Shown: positions 24,404 to 34,593 of the stretch, one piece after another
How the letters are laid out: every line of letters starts with the position of its first letter
How positions within the stretch are numbered: the stretch's first letter is position 1
NCBI GenBank assembly: GCA_025963725.1
Contig: JAOQAE010000007.1
Span: forward strand, 305,689-369,688
Length of the DNA stretch: 64,000 nt
Source: Bacteroidota bacterium
GTDB taxonomy: Bacteria; Bacteroidota; Bacteroidia; 2-12-FULL-35-15
Reading direction: 5' to 3'
Position numbers and translations under genes: made by a program
The notes under the pieces: generated by a model
Database searches by the model: none
What the model saw: only the letters and a program-made list of their open reading frames with translations
Told to the model about the DNA's origin: nothing

Positions 24404-27400
24404 AAACGCATTCCCATCACAAGGATATCATCTATCTGCTCCCCCTTTTTTTTCCAGGCTGCTAATGACCTCTGCAGTAAACGCCCCTGGTCCTCTAAGG
24501 GAAGATGCTGCATATCCTGTAAAGCAGCCCGGAATCGTTTTGAAGAATATTTTTTCTCCTTATCGCCCCCGAACTGATCGACATACCCATCTGTAAAGAG
24601 ATAAAAGGTATCGCCGGCATTCAATTTAATATCATGATTTGTGAACTGATAATCTTTCTCCATCTCTAATCCGCCGATCGATTGCTTATCGGCTTTTATT
24701 TCAATGAACATTCCCTTGCTGAAATAATACAGGGGCCTTTTTGCTCCTGCATATTGCAGCGTTCCCGCTTTTTTATCGATCACGATCAATGCCAGGTCCA
24801 TCCCATCCTTTGATTCGTAGGTACTGCGGTGCTGCTTGAGCGATTTCCTGACAGCCTTGTGCAATAACGTAAGAACAGTAGCCGGGTTGTGATCGCCTTT
24901 TTTCAGGATGATCTCGTTTAAAAGCGAGCTTCCGATCATGCTCATGAATGCGCCGGGAACACCGTGGCCGGTACAATCTACGGCAGCCATGTAAATTTTA
25001 TCATCCTTGGCATTCATCCAGTAGAAATCACCGCTCACTACATGCTTTGGCTTAAACAATACAAATGAATCAGGGAACCCTTCTTTGATCTCCTCCTTAA
25101 GCGGAAGTATGGCATCCTGGATCTTCTTTGCATACAAGATACTGTCCTTGATCTCCTGGAAGGCTAAGGAAAGCGCCTTCGTACGCTCTGTCACTTTTTC
25201 TTCCAGGATCTTCTTTTCTTTTGCAAGCTGGGCAACACGGTAAATAACAAATGTAAATACCGCACCTGCCACCAATAAAACAGCAAGAGCAATAAACCAT
25301 CCGGTTTTCCACCAGGGCAGATGAATTGAAAAAGTATAAGCGATCATATCGCGGCTCCAAACCCCATTGCTGTTCAGGGCCCTTACTTTGAACGTATAGG
25401 TATGGCCGGGTTCGATGTTGGTAAACACGGCTTCCGTGTTCGGGGAAAGAGGGGTCCAGCACGTATCCTGCCCCTCCAGCTTAAAGGTGTAAACTACATT
25501 GTTTGTTGTGAGCGCCTGGAAATCGAACGTTAAATTATTGTTGAGATGCGACAACGTTAAATTATAAGGAAGGCCGGTAGCAACATCTACAGAGTCTGCA
25601 AATTTTTTCCAGTCAACAACCTGGTAAGCCATTTTGATCCCTAAAAGCTCCAGCTTTGGAGGCGTGGTATTCGGCGAGTCGTATCTTTTGCTGTACCTGC
25701 TTAAGCCGTTCACTGTTCCAAAGAATACATCTCCCTGCGTACCAAGCACAATCGCATTCTGGTTCACATCAAGGCCTTTGTAGCCTTCCTGCTCGCCATA
25801 ATAGCGAAGGGAAGCTATTCCGAAATTCTCGCGGAAGGATATTTTATTAATGCCCTTATCGGTGCCCAGCCAAAGGCAATTGCTGGTGGTATCAAAAAGC
25901 ACTGCGGGCACATAATTGCTGCACAAGCCATCCTTCGTTGAGAACGAATAGAACTTTTTTCCATCGAAGCAATAGATCCCCGATTCACCTGTGCCGATGT
26001 ATAAAATGCCGTTGTTATCTTCCGTTAAAGACCAGATCGCTTTGTCTGCCAGGCCTTCAGCTTCACCGAAGGCACTGAAGCTTTTTCCGTCAAAGCGCAT
26101 AAGCCCGGCATCTTTTGTTCCGATCCAGATCACCTGACGGGAATCTTCGAAAATTGTAATTATGTTATCGGTCACAAGGCCGTTTGACTTATCAAATTTC
26201 GTGGCCTCATTGCCTCTTATCTTATAAATCCCCGATCCAAAAGTAGCTATCCATATATCTCCGTTATGATCCTTTATAAGGCTTACAGCGGCTGTGATAT
26301 TTTGGCCCCTGAACGTTTCACCGTGATGGAGAAGCTTATATTTTCCATTTTCAGGCTTTAACACAAAAACACCTTCTTTAGCTCCGACCCATAAATTTTT
26401 GTCGTTGTCTGAAATAACTGAAAAAACACTCAGCTTATCTATTTCCTTAATTCCCGATGATTCCGTAAATGTGTTTGCAGCACTATTATAAAAGCTGAGC
26501 CCCGTACCGGAGGTGCCAAGGATCAGCTTCTCCCTGTCGCGATAAAGCGAACCAAGGCTTTTGCTCATCAAGCCGTCTTTTTCGCGGAAGTTTACAAACG
26601 ATTCATTCGTAAACAGGTTCACGCCGCCATCCTGGGTCCCGATCCATATATTGCCTTCATAGTCGCCGGCCACTGAAAGAATGCCATTCGCCGAAAGCCC
26701 CTGCTTCTCAGTAAACAAGTGAAACTTACCTGCTTCAAGCTTTAGCGCACCGTGCTCGGTCGCGAACCATATATTTCCTCTCTTATCTTCAGTGATGCTT
26801 CCGATAAAATCATTTTTAACTTCTTCCGGAAGAGGAAGATCTTGGAAGCTCCCGCCATTATAGCGGAGAACGCCATTGCCAACAGAGCCGAACAATATGT
26901 TCCCCCTGCTATCCACAAATGAAGAAAAGAAGATCTTGTTTTTGAATTGAGGCGTATCTGAATAAGTGATGAACCGGTTGCCGTCAAATTGCATGATCCC
27001 GTTATCCATTGTGAACCAAAGATGATTCTTCTTATCCTCCACAATGCTGAATACCGAGTTGGTGAGCAGCCCCTCCTTTGTTGTATAAAACGTGAATTTT
27101 TCTCCTTTGAGCCGCGCAATCCCACCGCCTCTTATGGCTATCCATATTTCATCATTATGATCCGCAAGCACCCAGTATATTCCTTCTTTGGGGTCAAGGC
27201 CTTCCTTCTTGCCGTAGTTAACGAAATGCATTCCATCAAAGCGTGAGATCCCGCCGAAAGAAGCGATCCATATATTACCGGAATGATCTTCGGTGATGCA
27301 GGTTATTTCATTGGAAGGCAGGCCGTCCGACTTATTAAAGTTCTTAAATGTCTTACCGTTAAAACGGCTTATGCCTCCACCCTGTGTGGCGAACCAGATA

Positions 27401-27552
27401 AAGCCTTTCGAATCCTGGAAGATATTATTGACTGTAGAATTGGCTAAACCGTTTTTTGTGGAGTAACTTTTGAAATTATATTGCTGAGCGCATAAAAGCA
27501 CCGGAGCCACTACAAATAAGAAAAGGAAAAAGTTCAGCTTTGCCACAGGCAT
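24400..27552 (-). CDS. Two-component-type propeller sensor with SpoIIE phosphatase output
   Basis: Membrane sensor that would relay an extracellular signal to a PP2C-type serine phosphatase. From the ATG at 27552: signal peptide (PVAKLNFFLFLFVVAPVLLC), about 14 Reg_prop beta-propeller repeats of the form 'ITEDHSGNIWIASFGGISRF' (25-650), a Y_Y_Y domain (about 690-750), one transmembrane helix (WFIALAVLLVAGAVFTFVIY), a coiled coil, and a SpoIIE domain (about 850-1050) with VSGDFYW, DCTGHGVPGAFMS and LFTDGYVDQFGG, metal aspartates retained. The ATG at 27609 is rejected because it lies inside the terminator hairpin of the upstream gene. The domain pair replaces the histidine kinase found in hybrid sensors. 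Confidence 0.93.
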   Translation of the reverse strand: MPVAKLNFFLFLFVVAPVLLCAQQYNFKSYSTKNGLANSTVNNIFQDSKGFIWFATQGGGISRFNGKTFKNFNKSDGLPSNEITCITEDHSGNIWIASFGGISRFDGMHFVNYGKKEGLDPKEGIYWVLADHNDEIWIAIRGGGIARLKGEKFTFYTTKEGLLTNSVFSIVEDKKNHLWFTMDNGIMQFDGNRFITYSDTPQFKNKIFFSSFVDSRGNILFGSVGNGVLRYNGGSFQDLPLPEEVKNDFIGSITEDKRGNIWFATEHGALKLEAGKFHLFTEKQGLSANGILSVAGDYEGNIWIGTQDGGVNLFTNESFVNFREKDGLMSKSLGSLYRDREKLILGTSGTGLSFYNSAANTFTESSGIKEIDKLSVFSVISDNDKNLWVGAKEGVFVLKPENGKYKLLHHGETFRGQNITAAVSLIKDHNGDIWIATFGSGIYKIRGNEATKFDKSNGLVTDNIITIFEDSRQVIWIGTKDAGLMRFDGKSFSAFGEAEGLADKAIWSLTEDNNGILYIGTGESGIYCFDGKKFYSFSTKDGLCSNYVPAVLFDTTSNCLWLGTDKGINKISFRENFGIASLRYYGEQEGYKGLDVNQNAIVLGTQGDVFFGTVNGLSRYSKRYDSPNTTPPKLELLGIKMAYQVVDWKKFADSVDVATGLPYNLTLSHLNNNLTFDFQALTTNNVVYTFKLEGQDTCWTPLSPNTEAVFTNIEPGHTYTFKVRALNSNGVWSRDMIAYTFSIHLPWWKTGWFIALAVLLVAGAVFTFVIYRVAQLAKEKKILEEKVTERTKALSLAFQEIKDSILYAKKIQDAILPLKEEIKEGFPDSFVLFKPKHVVSGDFYWMNAKDDKIYMAAVDCTGHGVPGAFMSMIGSSLLNEIILKKGDHNPATVLTLLHKAVRKSLKQHRSTYESKDGMDLALIVIDKKAGTLQYAGAKRPLYYFSKGMFIEIKADKQSIGGLEMEKDYQFTNHDIKLNAGDTFYLFTDGYVDQFGGDKEKKYSSKRFRAALQDMQHLPLEDQGRLLQRSLAAWKKKGEQIDDILVMGMRF

Positions 27553-27577
27553 TGGAAGGGAGATTGTAAAGAATAAT

Positions 27578-27625
27578 AAAAGGGAATGCGAAATATGCTC
27601 ATTGAGCATTTCCGCGCTCCCTTTT
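27578..27625 (-). terminator. Long intrinsic terminator of the T9SS gene at 27624
   Basis: Imperfect hairpin in which AAAAGGGAATGCG (27578-27590) pairs with CGCGCTCCCTTTT (27613-27625) and the arms continue through ATGCTC/GAGCAT around a three-base loop. It overlaps the stop codon of the leftward gene and is flanked by T-rich sequence. Confidence 0.8.
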
Positions 27626-28796
27626 AGTCTACTATAAGTTTTAAGGTAAGAAGCTGCTCGCTGGAACGGATCACAACATTGTAAAATCCTTTTTTAAACT
27701 GGCTCACATCCATCTGCACAGAAGCGGCCTGCTTGTTTTTTTCTAAAAATGCAGTATACACAGTTTCACCTAAAAGATTAACGATGCTGATGTTTCCATA
27801 AACTCCATCAGGCATAGAAAGCGTCAGCACATCGGTTGCAGGGTTGGGATACAGGATAGCATTATTTACAACGCTTTCAGAAGCCACACCGGTGGTGGCC
27901 ATTCCATGCTTTATATTGGAACGCGATGTATTGATAGTTGCCCTTGTGGGATCACAGCTGATCGACCAATCGGTTTCAACACGCCAGCTGGCATTCACCG
28001 CGTGGTACAGAAAACCCAGATCTATCGCAGAAGAAGCAACAGAACTTACTATTTGCACGGAAGTCCAGTTAAATACATTTGCCGTATCACACATCAATAC
28101 ATAGTTATTCACAGGGCTTGATGCGCTTTCAATAAGATAAGGAATACCCCATGAAAAAAGTCCGGCGCCATCATCTGTAATATATATGGTTGTATGGTAA
28201 GGGCTTAAGGGGCCATAGCTTCCGAATATATCCCTGATCTGGATCTTATAACGGTAAGATGCGATATTGGGATCTCCGTTAGCAGGGCCTACCGACCGTG
28301 CCGTATCTTCAAATAAGCTCATTGAATCGTTCGAAACCGAACCAATTCTCTGGTACACGAAAGCGCTTACTTCGCGGTAAACGATCACCGAATCCACATC
28401 TGTGAATGAGCTCTTATCCCAAATAATAAGGTTGTTGGTGGAGCTTGTATCGCAGGTAACCATGCAAATGGAAGGCGTGGCAGTTTCCCTTGAATATACA
28501 GTTACATCGGCACTGTCGACACAACCAAGCTGGCTGATGGCGATCACTTTATAGGTTCCTGCTTTCAGGTTCGTAGCGGTGGCGGTAGTTTGACTCCCGG
28601 CATTGAGGGACCATAAATAAGTGTATGGCCCGCCCAGCCCGCCTATAAAGGCGCTTGCGTAGCCATCGCTGGCAACGGGGTTCGAGCTTTCACCTGTTGT
28701 AAAAGAGAATATAAAAGGGATACATGGTAATTGTGCGGCTTGTGTAATTGCAGACAGCATGATCATAGCTGCAAAGGAAAAGTATTTTTTAAGCAT
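27624..28796 (-). CDS. Secreted protein with SprB-like repeat and T9SS type A sorting domain
   Basis: A 390-residue extracellular protein of unknown role. The ATG at 28796 gives a signal peptide ([20 protein letters not shown]); an earlier in-frame start at 28886 would precede it with 30 polar residues. An SprB-type repeat ([20 protein letters not shown], then [19 protein letters not shown]) at about 40-100 is followed by fibronectin-like beta-sandwich stretches and a sorting domain ([17 protein letters not shown] through KGFYNVVI). T9SS clients of this kind are adhesins or surface-bound enzymes. Confidence 0.88.
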   Translation of the reverse strand: MLKKYFSFAAMIMLSAITQAAQLPCIPFIFSFTTGESSNPVASDGYASAFIGGLGGPYTYLWSLNAGSQTTATATNLKAGTYKVIAISQLGCVDSADVTVYSRETATPSICMVTCDTSSTNNLIIWDKSSFTDVDSVIVYREVSAFVYQRIGSVSNDSMSLFEDTARSVGPANGDPNIASYRYKIQIRDIFGSYGPLSPYHTTIYITDDGAGLFSWGIPYLIESASSPVNNYVLMCDTANVFNWTSVQIVSSVASSAIDLGFLYHAVNASWRVETDWSISCDPTRATINTSRSNIKHGMATTGVASESVVNNAILYPNPATDVLTLSMPDGVYGNISIVNLLGETVYTAFLEKNKQAASVQMDVSQFKKGFYNVVIRSSEQLLTLKLIVD

Positions 28797-29077
28797 AGTA
28801 AGAGCATTGGTTTTATCGGTAGCAAAAGTCGCCTTAACTATGAAGAAGCGTATTACAGAACTATCTGTATAAGTTACATGATTCACACATTGGACTGGGC
28901 AACAACTTCCCCATTCGCAGGCCCGCTAACGATATCCGCCGGTGCGATCCGGCGCTTCAACTGGCATTTGCGGATTTTCTTTTGTACTTTTAATCACTTA
29001 TATCGGTTAAAGCAGTGGCGCCGCAAATGACGTAACCTGCTCAACTGCAAGGCTCTTAACAAGCGAACATACTCAGG

Positions 29078-30148
29078 ATGAGAAAGCACCTCACAATAGC
29101 AGTTTTATTATTAGTATTTCTGACATCAGCTTTTGGCCAAAGTAAAAAGCTGCAGCGAAAGCGATTCGATATATTAATAAATAAAAATCTTAATTATGCC
29201 GTGGATAAGGCATTTGTTAACACGATAATTTCACCGGCAGACAGTACCATTGCTCTTAATACTGCCTATCAGACCATATTCAATGATGATAAAACGAAAT
29301 TTGTCATATTCTTTCTTGAACAATTTGCACCCCAGGATTTCACAGCCTTCCGTAACAGCAAAAAAGATAAATACGTAAACATACTAACGACCAAAGACAT
29401 TATGAAAGGTGGGACGCTGGACGATTTAAATACGTATGCATATATAGTTAAAGGAGCTAAATACAATGACAAATGGTATTATGAAAAAACGAGGATTACA
29501 TATTTTGCAACACGAACATTAAAGGAAGGGCAGCAGGAATTTTTTAATAATCTCCAGACATGGAATTTTTTCAAAAAAAGGTCAACCGGGTTGAACCCTG
29601 ATTTTTGGGAATCAGTGTTATTTGAAAAAGTACCTGCAAAATTAAGTAATGACTCATCCTGGGCGCCATACGTAGGGTTATACTCAGTTGTAGCTAACCA
29701 AATGAAAAGAGAAAAGAAAGAATTAGCTCATAAAAAGGAACTGGATATTATTAACAAATACATCCGGCCGCTTACCCACAAATTAAAAGTTGAAAACAGT
29801 TATGAAATAGTGTCTACAAATCAAATGTCAAAAGATTTCCTTTTGATCTATCCTTCCGCGTTTGCTCCGATCCTCTGCCCTGTTAATGTTAAAGAGAAAG
29901 ATAAGGACATGTATATTCGCTATTTCGTGTTATTACCGCAGAACGATACGTATAAAATCTATGAATGGTCTTTTTTAGATCCGTCTCACTTCAAGAATTC
30001 ACATATCGGACCCAGCTTTATGGATCAGATCAATACGTTGACAATCTGGAACTATACGTTTGTCAAACTTGACGACATGAAGTTTTGGAACGACTACGTT
30101 TTATTAAAATCAGATGGCGCCTATAAATATTTAAAGGAAGTACAATGA
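29078..30148 (+). CDS. Hypothetical secreted protein
   Basis: Not recognised. 356 residues with a signal peptide (MRKHLTIAVLLLVFLTSAFG, then Q), then a mixed charged domain rich in Tyr, Trp and Lys without obvious repeats or catalytic motifs. No sorting domain, so it is probably periplasmic. The gene is AT-richer than the core genes around it. It is followed 12 bases later by a 38-codon open frame. Confidence 0.7.
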   Translation: MRKHLTIAVLLLVFLTSAFGQSKKLQRKRFDILINKNLNYAVDKAFVNTIISPADSTIALNTAYQTIFNDDKTKFVIFFLEQFAPQDFTAFRNSKKDKYVNILTTKDIMKGGTLDDLNTYAYIVKGAKYNDKWYYEKTRITYFATRTLKEGQQEFFNNLQTWNFFKKRSTGLNPDFWESVLFEKVPAKLSNDSSWAPYVGLYSVVANQMKREKKELAHKKELDIINKYIRPLTHKLKVENSYEIVSTNQMSKDFLLIYPSAFAPILCPVNVKEKDKDMYIRYFVLLPQNDTYKIYEWSFLDPSHFKNSHIGPSFMDQINTLTIWNYTFVKLDDMKFWNDYVLLKSDGAYKYLKEVQ

Positions 30149-30160
30149 CTACCGGCAAAG

Positions 30161-30277
30161 ATGATAGGGTTAAAAAACTCTGAGATCATCCAGATCAGGA
30201 TTGGAAATATCGACCATTATCACGGACTCTTCGGCCATTTCATTGAAGAATATAAATCAGAATATAAAAACGGCTGA
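30161..30277 (+). CDS. Putative 38-residue small protein coupled to the DUF418 gene
   Basis: A short open frame (MIGLKNSEIIQIRIGNIDHY and on to EYKSEYKNG) whose TGA overlaps the ATG of the DUF418 gene (TGATG at 30275-30279). The overlap, position between two same-strand genes and balanced composition suggest it is translated. No signal peptide or membrane helix. No family recognised; it could also be only a leader that couples translation. Confidence 0.4.
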   Translation: MIGLKNSEIIQIRIGNIDHYHGLFGHFIEEYKSEYKNG

Positions 30278-31362
30278 TGACGGCAAAGCAACGCATACCC
30301 GGGTTCGACATAGCAAGAGCATATGCCATTTTTGGAATGTTCATTGTCAATTTTAATTTCAGCTTTGGCTCGGTTATGGCGCCAACCAGCCCTACAGGCC
30401 ATTTCCTGAACATCTTTACAGGAAACTCCACTGCGATTTTTATCATTTGCGCCGGAATGGGCGTTTCCCTGATGACACACGGGAACAATTACAGTAAGGA
30501 GGAAAAAGCAGCTCTGAAGTCAAAGATCATAAAGCGTTCCTGGTTCTTATTTGCGTTAGGACTATTGCTTTATAACTGGTGGTCGGGCGACATCCTGCAT
30601 TTCTATGGCGGATATATGCACTTTGCAGCATTCCTTTTATTCGTGCCGGAGAAATACTATTTGTGGGCAGCCGCTTTTGCGATCCTGATATTTCACATTC
30701 TGCTATTCATAATCCCCATAGATACAGGTTGGGACTTTACGACATTTAATTACACGGACTTCTGGACTCCGGCCGGCTTTATACGCAACACTTTTTATAA
30801 CGGCTGGAACTCAATGTTTCCATGGCTTTCATACTTTTTTACAGGGATGTGGCTGGGCCGGAGGGATTGGACAAACAAGCCTGTCAGGCGAAATACTTTT
30901 ATTACCGGGCTTTTACTTTTCATTATCTTCCAATCTCTTCGTGCTTTAGAAAGCCTGCATTTTTTAAATTCTTTTTGGAGCGATTATATTACGGCCGAAT
31001 ATTTTCCACCTTATTTACCTTTCTTGATGTTAACTATGGGCTTTGCGTTTATGGTAATTCCCGTCTGTATGTACATCGGTGAGAAATGTTCAAACAATGC
31101 TTTCATTTCAGCGCTGCAGAAAACCGGGCAAATGACTTTATCGCACTATGTGATTCATTTAACAGCAGGAATGATCATATTCGCTTATATCACCAACAAG
31201 CATTATACAGGTCTTCTGGAAGACGAAACACCAACTCCGCCCGCTTACATTTTTGTATATTCAGTCATTTTCTATACCCTGAGTGTTTTGTTCAGCGTAT
31301 TGTGGAGCAGAAAATTCAAACGCGGGCCACTTGAAACCTTAATGAGAAAAATATCAGGCTGA
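30277..31362 (+). CDS. DUF418 / YeiB-like membrane protein
   Basis: Polytopic inner-membrane protein of 361 residues with about ten helices. IPGFDIARAYAIFGMFIVNF at the N-terminus and QMTLSHYVIHLTAGMIIFAY near the C-terminus are the family signatures, related to heparan-alpha-glucosaminide acetyltransferases and acyltransferase-3. A transferase role on a membrane or surface substrate is likely but the substrate is unknown. Three bases separate it from the SMUG2 gene. Confidence 0.88.
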   Translation: MTAKQRIPGFDIARAYAIFGMFIVNFNFSFGSVMAPTSPTGHFLNIFTGNSTAIFIICAGMGVSLMTHGNNYSKEEKAALKSKIIKRSWFLFALGLLLYNWWSGDILHFYGGYMHFAAFLLFVPEKYYLWAAAFAILIFHILLFIIPIDTGWDFTTFNYTDFWTPAGFIRNTFYNGWNSMFPWLSYFFTGMWLGRRDWTNKPVRRNTFITGLLLFIIFQSLRALESLHFLNSFWSDYITAEYFPPYLPFLMLTMGFAFMVIPVCMYIGEKCSNNAFISALQKTGQMTLSHYVIHLTAGMIIFAYITNKHYTGLLEDETPTPPAYIFVYSVIFYTLSVLFSVLWSRKFKRGPLETLMRKISG

Positions 31363-31365
31363 ACT

Positions 31366-32061
31366 ATGTCTAAAACCTTTGCAGATAAAGTGATCGATTT
31401 CAACCGCCATTTGCAGTATCCCGGAGAGCTGCCGGAAGGGTTCCACGTGATCAATCCTTACCCCGAAAATCCTGAAACAATGAAGGTGATGCAGGAGTTT
31501 TATCATAAATACTACAACGATACAGCCCGGCGAAAATTCATCGTAGGGATCAATCCGAGCCGGCACGGCGCCGGTGTAACAGGCGTGCCTTTTACTGATA
31601 CCAAGCGCCTGGAAAGCGTTTGCGGCATCAAAATGGGATCGGCATATACACACGAGATCTCTTCTGTGTTTATGTACGACATGATCGCTGAATACGGCGG
31701 GGCAAAAAAATTCTATAAGAAATTTTATATCAACTCTCCATTCCCCTTAGCCATCATTCGCCATAAAGGCGCCGGCAAATGGGTGAATGCGAATTATTAC
31801 GACGACCCTGCTCTTTTCGAAATGGTGAAAGACTTCATGATAGCATCCCTGAAGAAGCACATCAGCCTTGGATTGGATACTTCGGAAGTGTATGTGCTGG
31901 GAAAGAAAAATGCGGGCTTTATTCAAAAGCTGAACAAGGAAGCGAAGCTGTTTGGAAGCTTAAAGGTGCTGGAGCATCCGCGGTATATCCAGCAATATAA
32001 ATTAAAGGAAAAGCAGGAGTATATTAACAGGTATATCCTGACGCTGAGCGGTTCGAAGTAA
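31366..32061 (+). CDS. SMUG2-family uracil-DNA glycosylase
   Basis: Base-excision-repair glycosylase that removes uracil or other deaminated bases. FIVGINPSRHGAGVTGVPFT (residues about 58-77) is the SMUG2 active-site loop, and a LEHPRYIQQYK segment near the C-terminus holds the second family motif. 231 residues, normal. It forms a 3-base-spaced pair with the DUF418 gene and converges on the DUF5686 gene. Confidence 0.9.
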   Translation: MSKTFADKVIDFNRHLQYPGELPEGFHVINPYPENPETMKVMQEFYHKYYNDTARRKFIVGINPSRHGAGVTGVPFTDTKRLESVCGIKMGSAYTHEISSVFMYDMIAEYGGAKKFYKKFYINSPFPLAIIRHKGAGKWVNANYYDDPALFEMVKDFMIASLKKHISLGLDTSEVYVLGKKNAGFIQKLNKEAKLFGSLKVLEHPRYIQQYKLKEKQEYINRYILTLSGSK

Positions 32062-32081
32062 GCATACTATAATCCAGGTTT

Positions 32082-34508
32082 TTAAAACGTGATCACCAGC
32101 GACAGCTTATAAGCCACATTCTTTTCCGGCTCCACATCCGCATACGGCCCATAACGCATGAATGCTCCGCCGCCAAGGCCGAGGTAAACAATGTTATAAT
32201 AATTCACCTTTATGAGATTATTGATCAGCAGGCCGCTTTCATAATATCCCTTTTCCATCGTTTTAAGCTCGATGTTCCTGTGCTGCTCCGGGTGTGCTAA
32301 ACTACCAAAGCCAATGTTGGTGAACACAATCAGCTGCGGCTGAAATTTAGGCCGCTTGAAAAGCAGCGAGCCGAAATCGTGCGAAAAGAACAGGTTCACA
32401 TACCTGTCGGAAACGAACTCGTACAGGCCCATAGTCTGAAAAGTATTCTCCACATACAAATAGCTCCCGTTATTATTGCTGCCATTCCCGTTGAATAAAT
32501 ACGAATAGGGAACATTGCCCTCAAGGTAGCCGCCTTCCAGCAGCATCTTTGTTCTTCCTAAATTTTTAATCAGAAATGATTTCTCTATTCCCAGCGAAAC
32601 TTTATTGTAGTCATAATTTGCGAAGGGCGAGATCCCTTTCAGCCCCTTGGAATATGCAAAATAAAGCACCGGGTATCTGGTCCCGTCCGAAAGCATTTGT
32701 CCGAATGCCTGCACCATCTGCTCCTTATACGCATAGCGCCCTTTGATCCTGATCTCCGCCGACCTGAAACCAATGGAGGTTTCCGTGGGATCTTCCCGGT
32801 TTGGCAGAAAAATATAATCGTAGCGCGGAATGCGGAAGCTCTCATTCCAGGCAACACTTGCGGTAAGATAATTGAATGCGCGGAAATTAACCGAGAGCTC
32901 TTTCTGCTCGATGTAATCCATCCGGTAGGTCATGGAGCTGCGGTTGAAATTGTACTTCGTATAAAAATACTGCGTCTTGCCGGGTTCCGCGATGTCACGT
33001 GAATATAATGCCTTTATAAAATAGTCTTTGCTGTCCTTCTGCAGGTTCACACGCGCATCAAAGCCGAACTTGGTGATGGAATCCTTGTAGCCGTAGCCAA
33101 CATAGCCGCCCGTGCTGAACCATTGTGAAAGCTTCCGGTTGGTATGCAAACCAATTCCACCGCGAACAAGCTCGTAATCGTTAAAGCCAAGGATCTTGTT
33201 CAGGTCGATGCTGATGATGGAGACCGGGATCTGGAATGTGAACAGCGCTTCCATGATCTTTAAGGTCTGGTCGAAATGTTGCTTTTTTCCAAGGCTGTCG
33301 AGCACCACATAAGTTTTTTGCTCGCGTGCATCCAGCGTATCCCGGCGGTGCGCCTGCCAGTAAGCTTCGTCCTTTCCGGCGGCATCCGGCGCCATCACAA
33401 TTGTTTTTTCGCTGAACTCTTTTTTCCTCAAGGGCACACCCAGCTGCACATTGGAGATATAGCTTTTGCCGGTAAGCTTCATGCCGACATATTTCGTCGG
33501 GTATTTTTTATAGCGAAGCTCATAGTTCAGCTGCTCGGGGAACCACTGCTTCCCTTCCATAAATGCATACTGCTGCTGGATCTTTATTTCGATCAGCCCT
33601 TTATCATAAGGCGTGGCGATCACATTCTGGATGGCGTATCCATTTGAATTGATGTACAGCACGCCTTCAAGGCCGTCGAAATTTTTTCCTTTGAAAGGCC
33701 TGTAGGAGATCACAAAAACAGAATCTTTTTCCTGGAACAGGGTATCCTCCAATACAAAAAAATAGTTGCTGGTGCTGCCGCGGCTGATCGGGTTTAAATA
33801 TTCCTTGCCGAGGATTTTAAAATAGTCATCGTAAAAGCTGAAGGGCTGCAGGTCGGTTGCAGAAGTGGAAAAGCTGGGGTCCTTAAACCCGGATACCTTT
33901 GTGCCGGTCACTGTTTCCTTCAGGTTTTCGGGATACAGGAACTTCCGCTCCGTTACCGATTCCATCATCAGCAGGTGTGAGCTTTCAGAGAAGATCCGCA
34001 GCTGCGATTTCAGGGAATCCACCTTCGAGGAATCGCTTTTATCCTTCACCTCTTCGTTGTTATAAACGAGGTCCCAATATGTTTTGCTGTAGGTATTGCA
34101 AACGTATGAGCCGATCTTATCGGGGTTGTTCTTATTCCGGTTTTTGCTGGCGAGCTTAATGATGCGGTGAGCAGGATTTTCGCCGGGCAGCACCTCCACT
34201 TCATTCAGCTCGTACGACTTTTTATGAAGCGCTATCACCACATTCTTTTCATTGCGCCAAACGGGAAATTCGAGCGCTTCATAGCCCACATAGCTGAATG
34301 TTAATGTTGAGAATTCCGTTGCGGAGCTGATCCTGAACTTTCCGTCGATGTCGGTGGAAGTGCCGCCCTGCTGCCCGGAAATACCAATGTTCACAAAAGC
34401 AAGCGGCTGCTTTTTATCAGCGTCAATTACTTTTCCTTCCATCGAATACTGGGCGTATGCAGCAGATGCAAGCACGATAAGAAGTAAGGAAAGGAGTGTG
34501 TTCCGCAC
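32082..34508 (-). CDS. Outer-membrane DUF5686 protein with carboxypeptidase-regulatory-like domain
   Basis: An 808-residue outer-membrane protein widespread in Bacteroidota, function unknown. The start is GTG at 34508, giving signal RNTLLSLLLIVLASAAYAQ; no in-frame ATG is closer. A carboxypeptidase-regulatory-like barrel (20-105, MEGKVIDADKKQPLAFVNIG) is followed by the DUF5686 region with ENPAHRIIKLASKNRNKN and a C-terminal membrane beta-barrel of alternating aromatic residues that ends with a terminal LVITF-type strand. A TATTTTTG box at 34508-34515 abuts the GTG, which is too close for a normal leader. Confidence 0.9.
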   Translation of the reverse strand: MRNTLLSLLLIVLASAAYAQYSMEGKVIDADKKQPLAFVNIGISGQQGGTSTDIDGKFRISSATEFSTLTFSYVGYEALEFPVWRNEKNVVIALHKKSYELNEVEVLPGENPAHRIIKLASKNRNKNNPDKIGSYVCNTYSKTYWDLVYNNEEVKDKSDSSKVDSLKSQLRIFSESSHLLMMESVTERKFLYPENLKETVTGTKVSGFKDPSFSTSATDLQPFSFYDDYFKILGKEYLNPISRGSTSNYFFVLEDTLFQEKDSVFVISYRPFKGKNFDGLEGVLYINSNGYAIQNVIATPYDKGLIEIKIQQQYAFMEGKQWFPEQLNYELRYKKYPTKYVGMKLTGKSYISNVQLGVPLRKKEFSEKTIVMAPDAAGKDEAYWQAHRRDTLDAREQKTYVVLDSLGKKQHFDQTLKIMEALFTFQIPVSIISIDLNKILGFNDYELVRGGIGLHTNRKLSQWFSTGGYVGYGYKDSITKFGFDARVNLQKDSKDYFIKALYSRDIAEPGKTQYFYTKYNFNRSSMTYRMDYIEQKELSVNFRAFNYLTASVAWNESFRIPRYDYIFLPNREDPTETSIGFRSAEIRIKGRYAYKEQMVQAFGQMLSDGTRYPVLYFAYSKGLKGISPFANYDYNKVSLGIEKSFLIKNLGRTKMLLEGGYLEGNVPYSYLFNGNGSNNNGSYLYVENTFQTMGLYEFVSDRYVNLFFSHDFGSLLFKRPKFQPQLIVFTNIGFGSLAHPEQHRNIELKTMEKGYYESGLLINNLIKVNYYNIVYLGLGGGAFMRYGPYADVEPEKNVAYKLSLVITF

Positions 34509-34569
34509 AAAAATAATTTTTGCGAATGTAAGGGTTTATGGGTAAAAATAAAATATGCCTGGGATTCCG

Positions 34570-34577
34570 TACATTTG
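34570..34577 (+). promoter_or_regulatory. Bacteroidota -7 box (TACATTTG)
   Basis: Exact TAnnTTTG 16 bases before the ATG of the lipoprotein gene at 34594. Confidence 0.55.
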
Positions 34578-34593
34578 ATTCATAGTCTGCAAC

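Noticed and set aside
27553..27609. Upstream ATG at 27609 for the propeller-SpoIIE gene
   Set aside because: It lies inside the terminator hairpin of the preceding gene and precedes the signal peptide.
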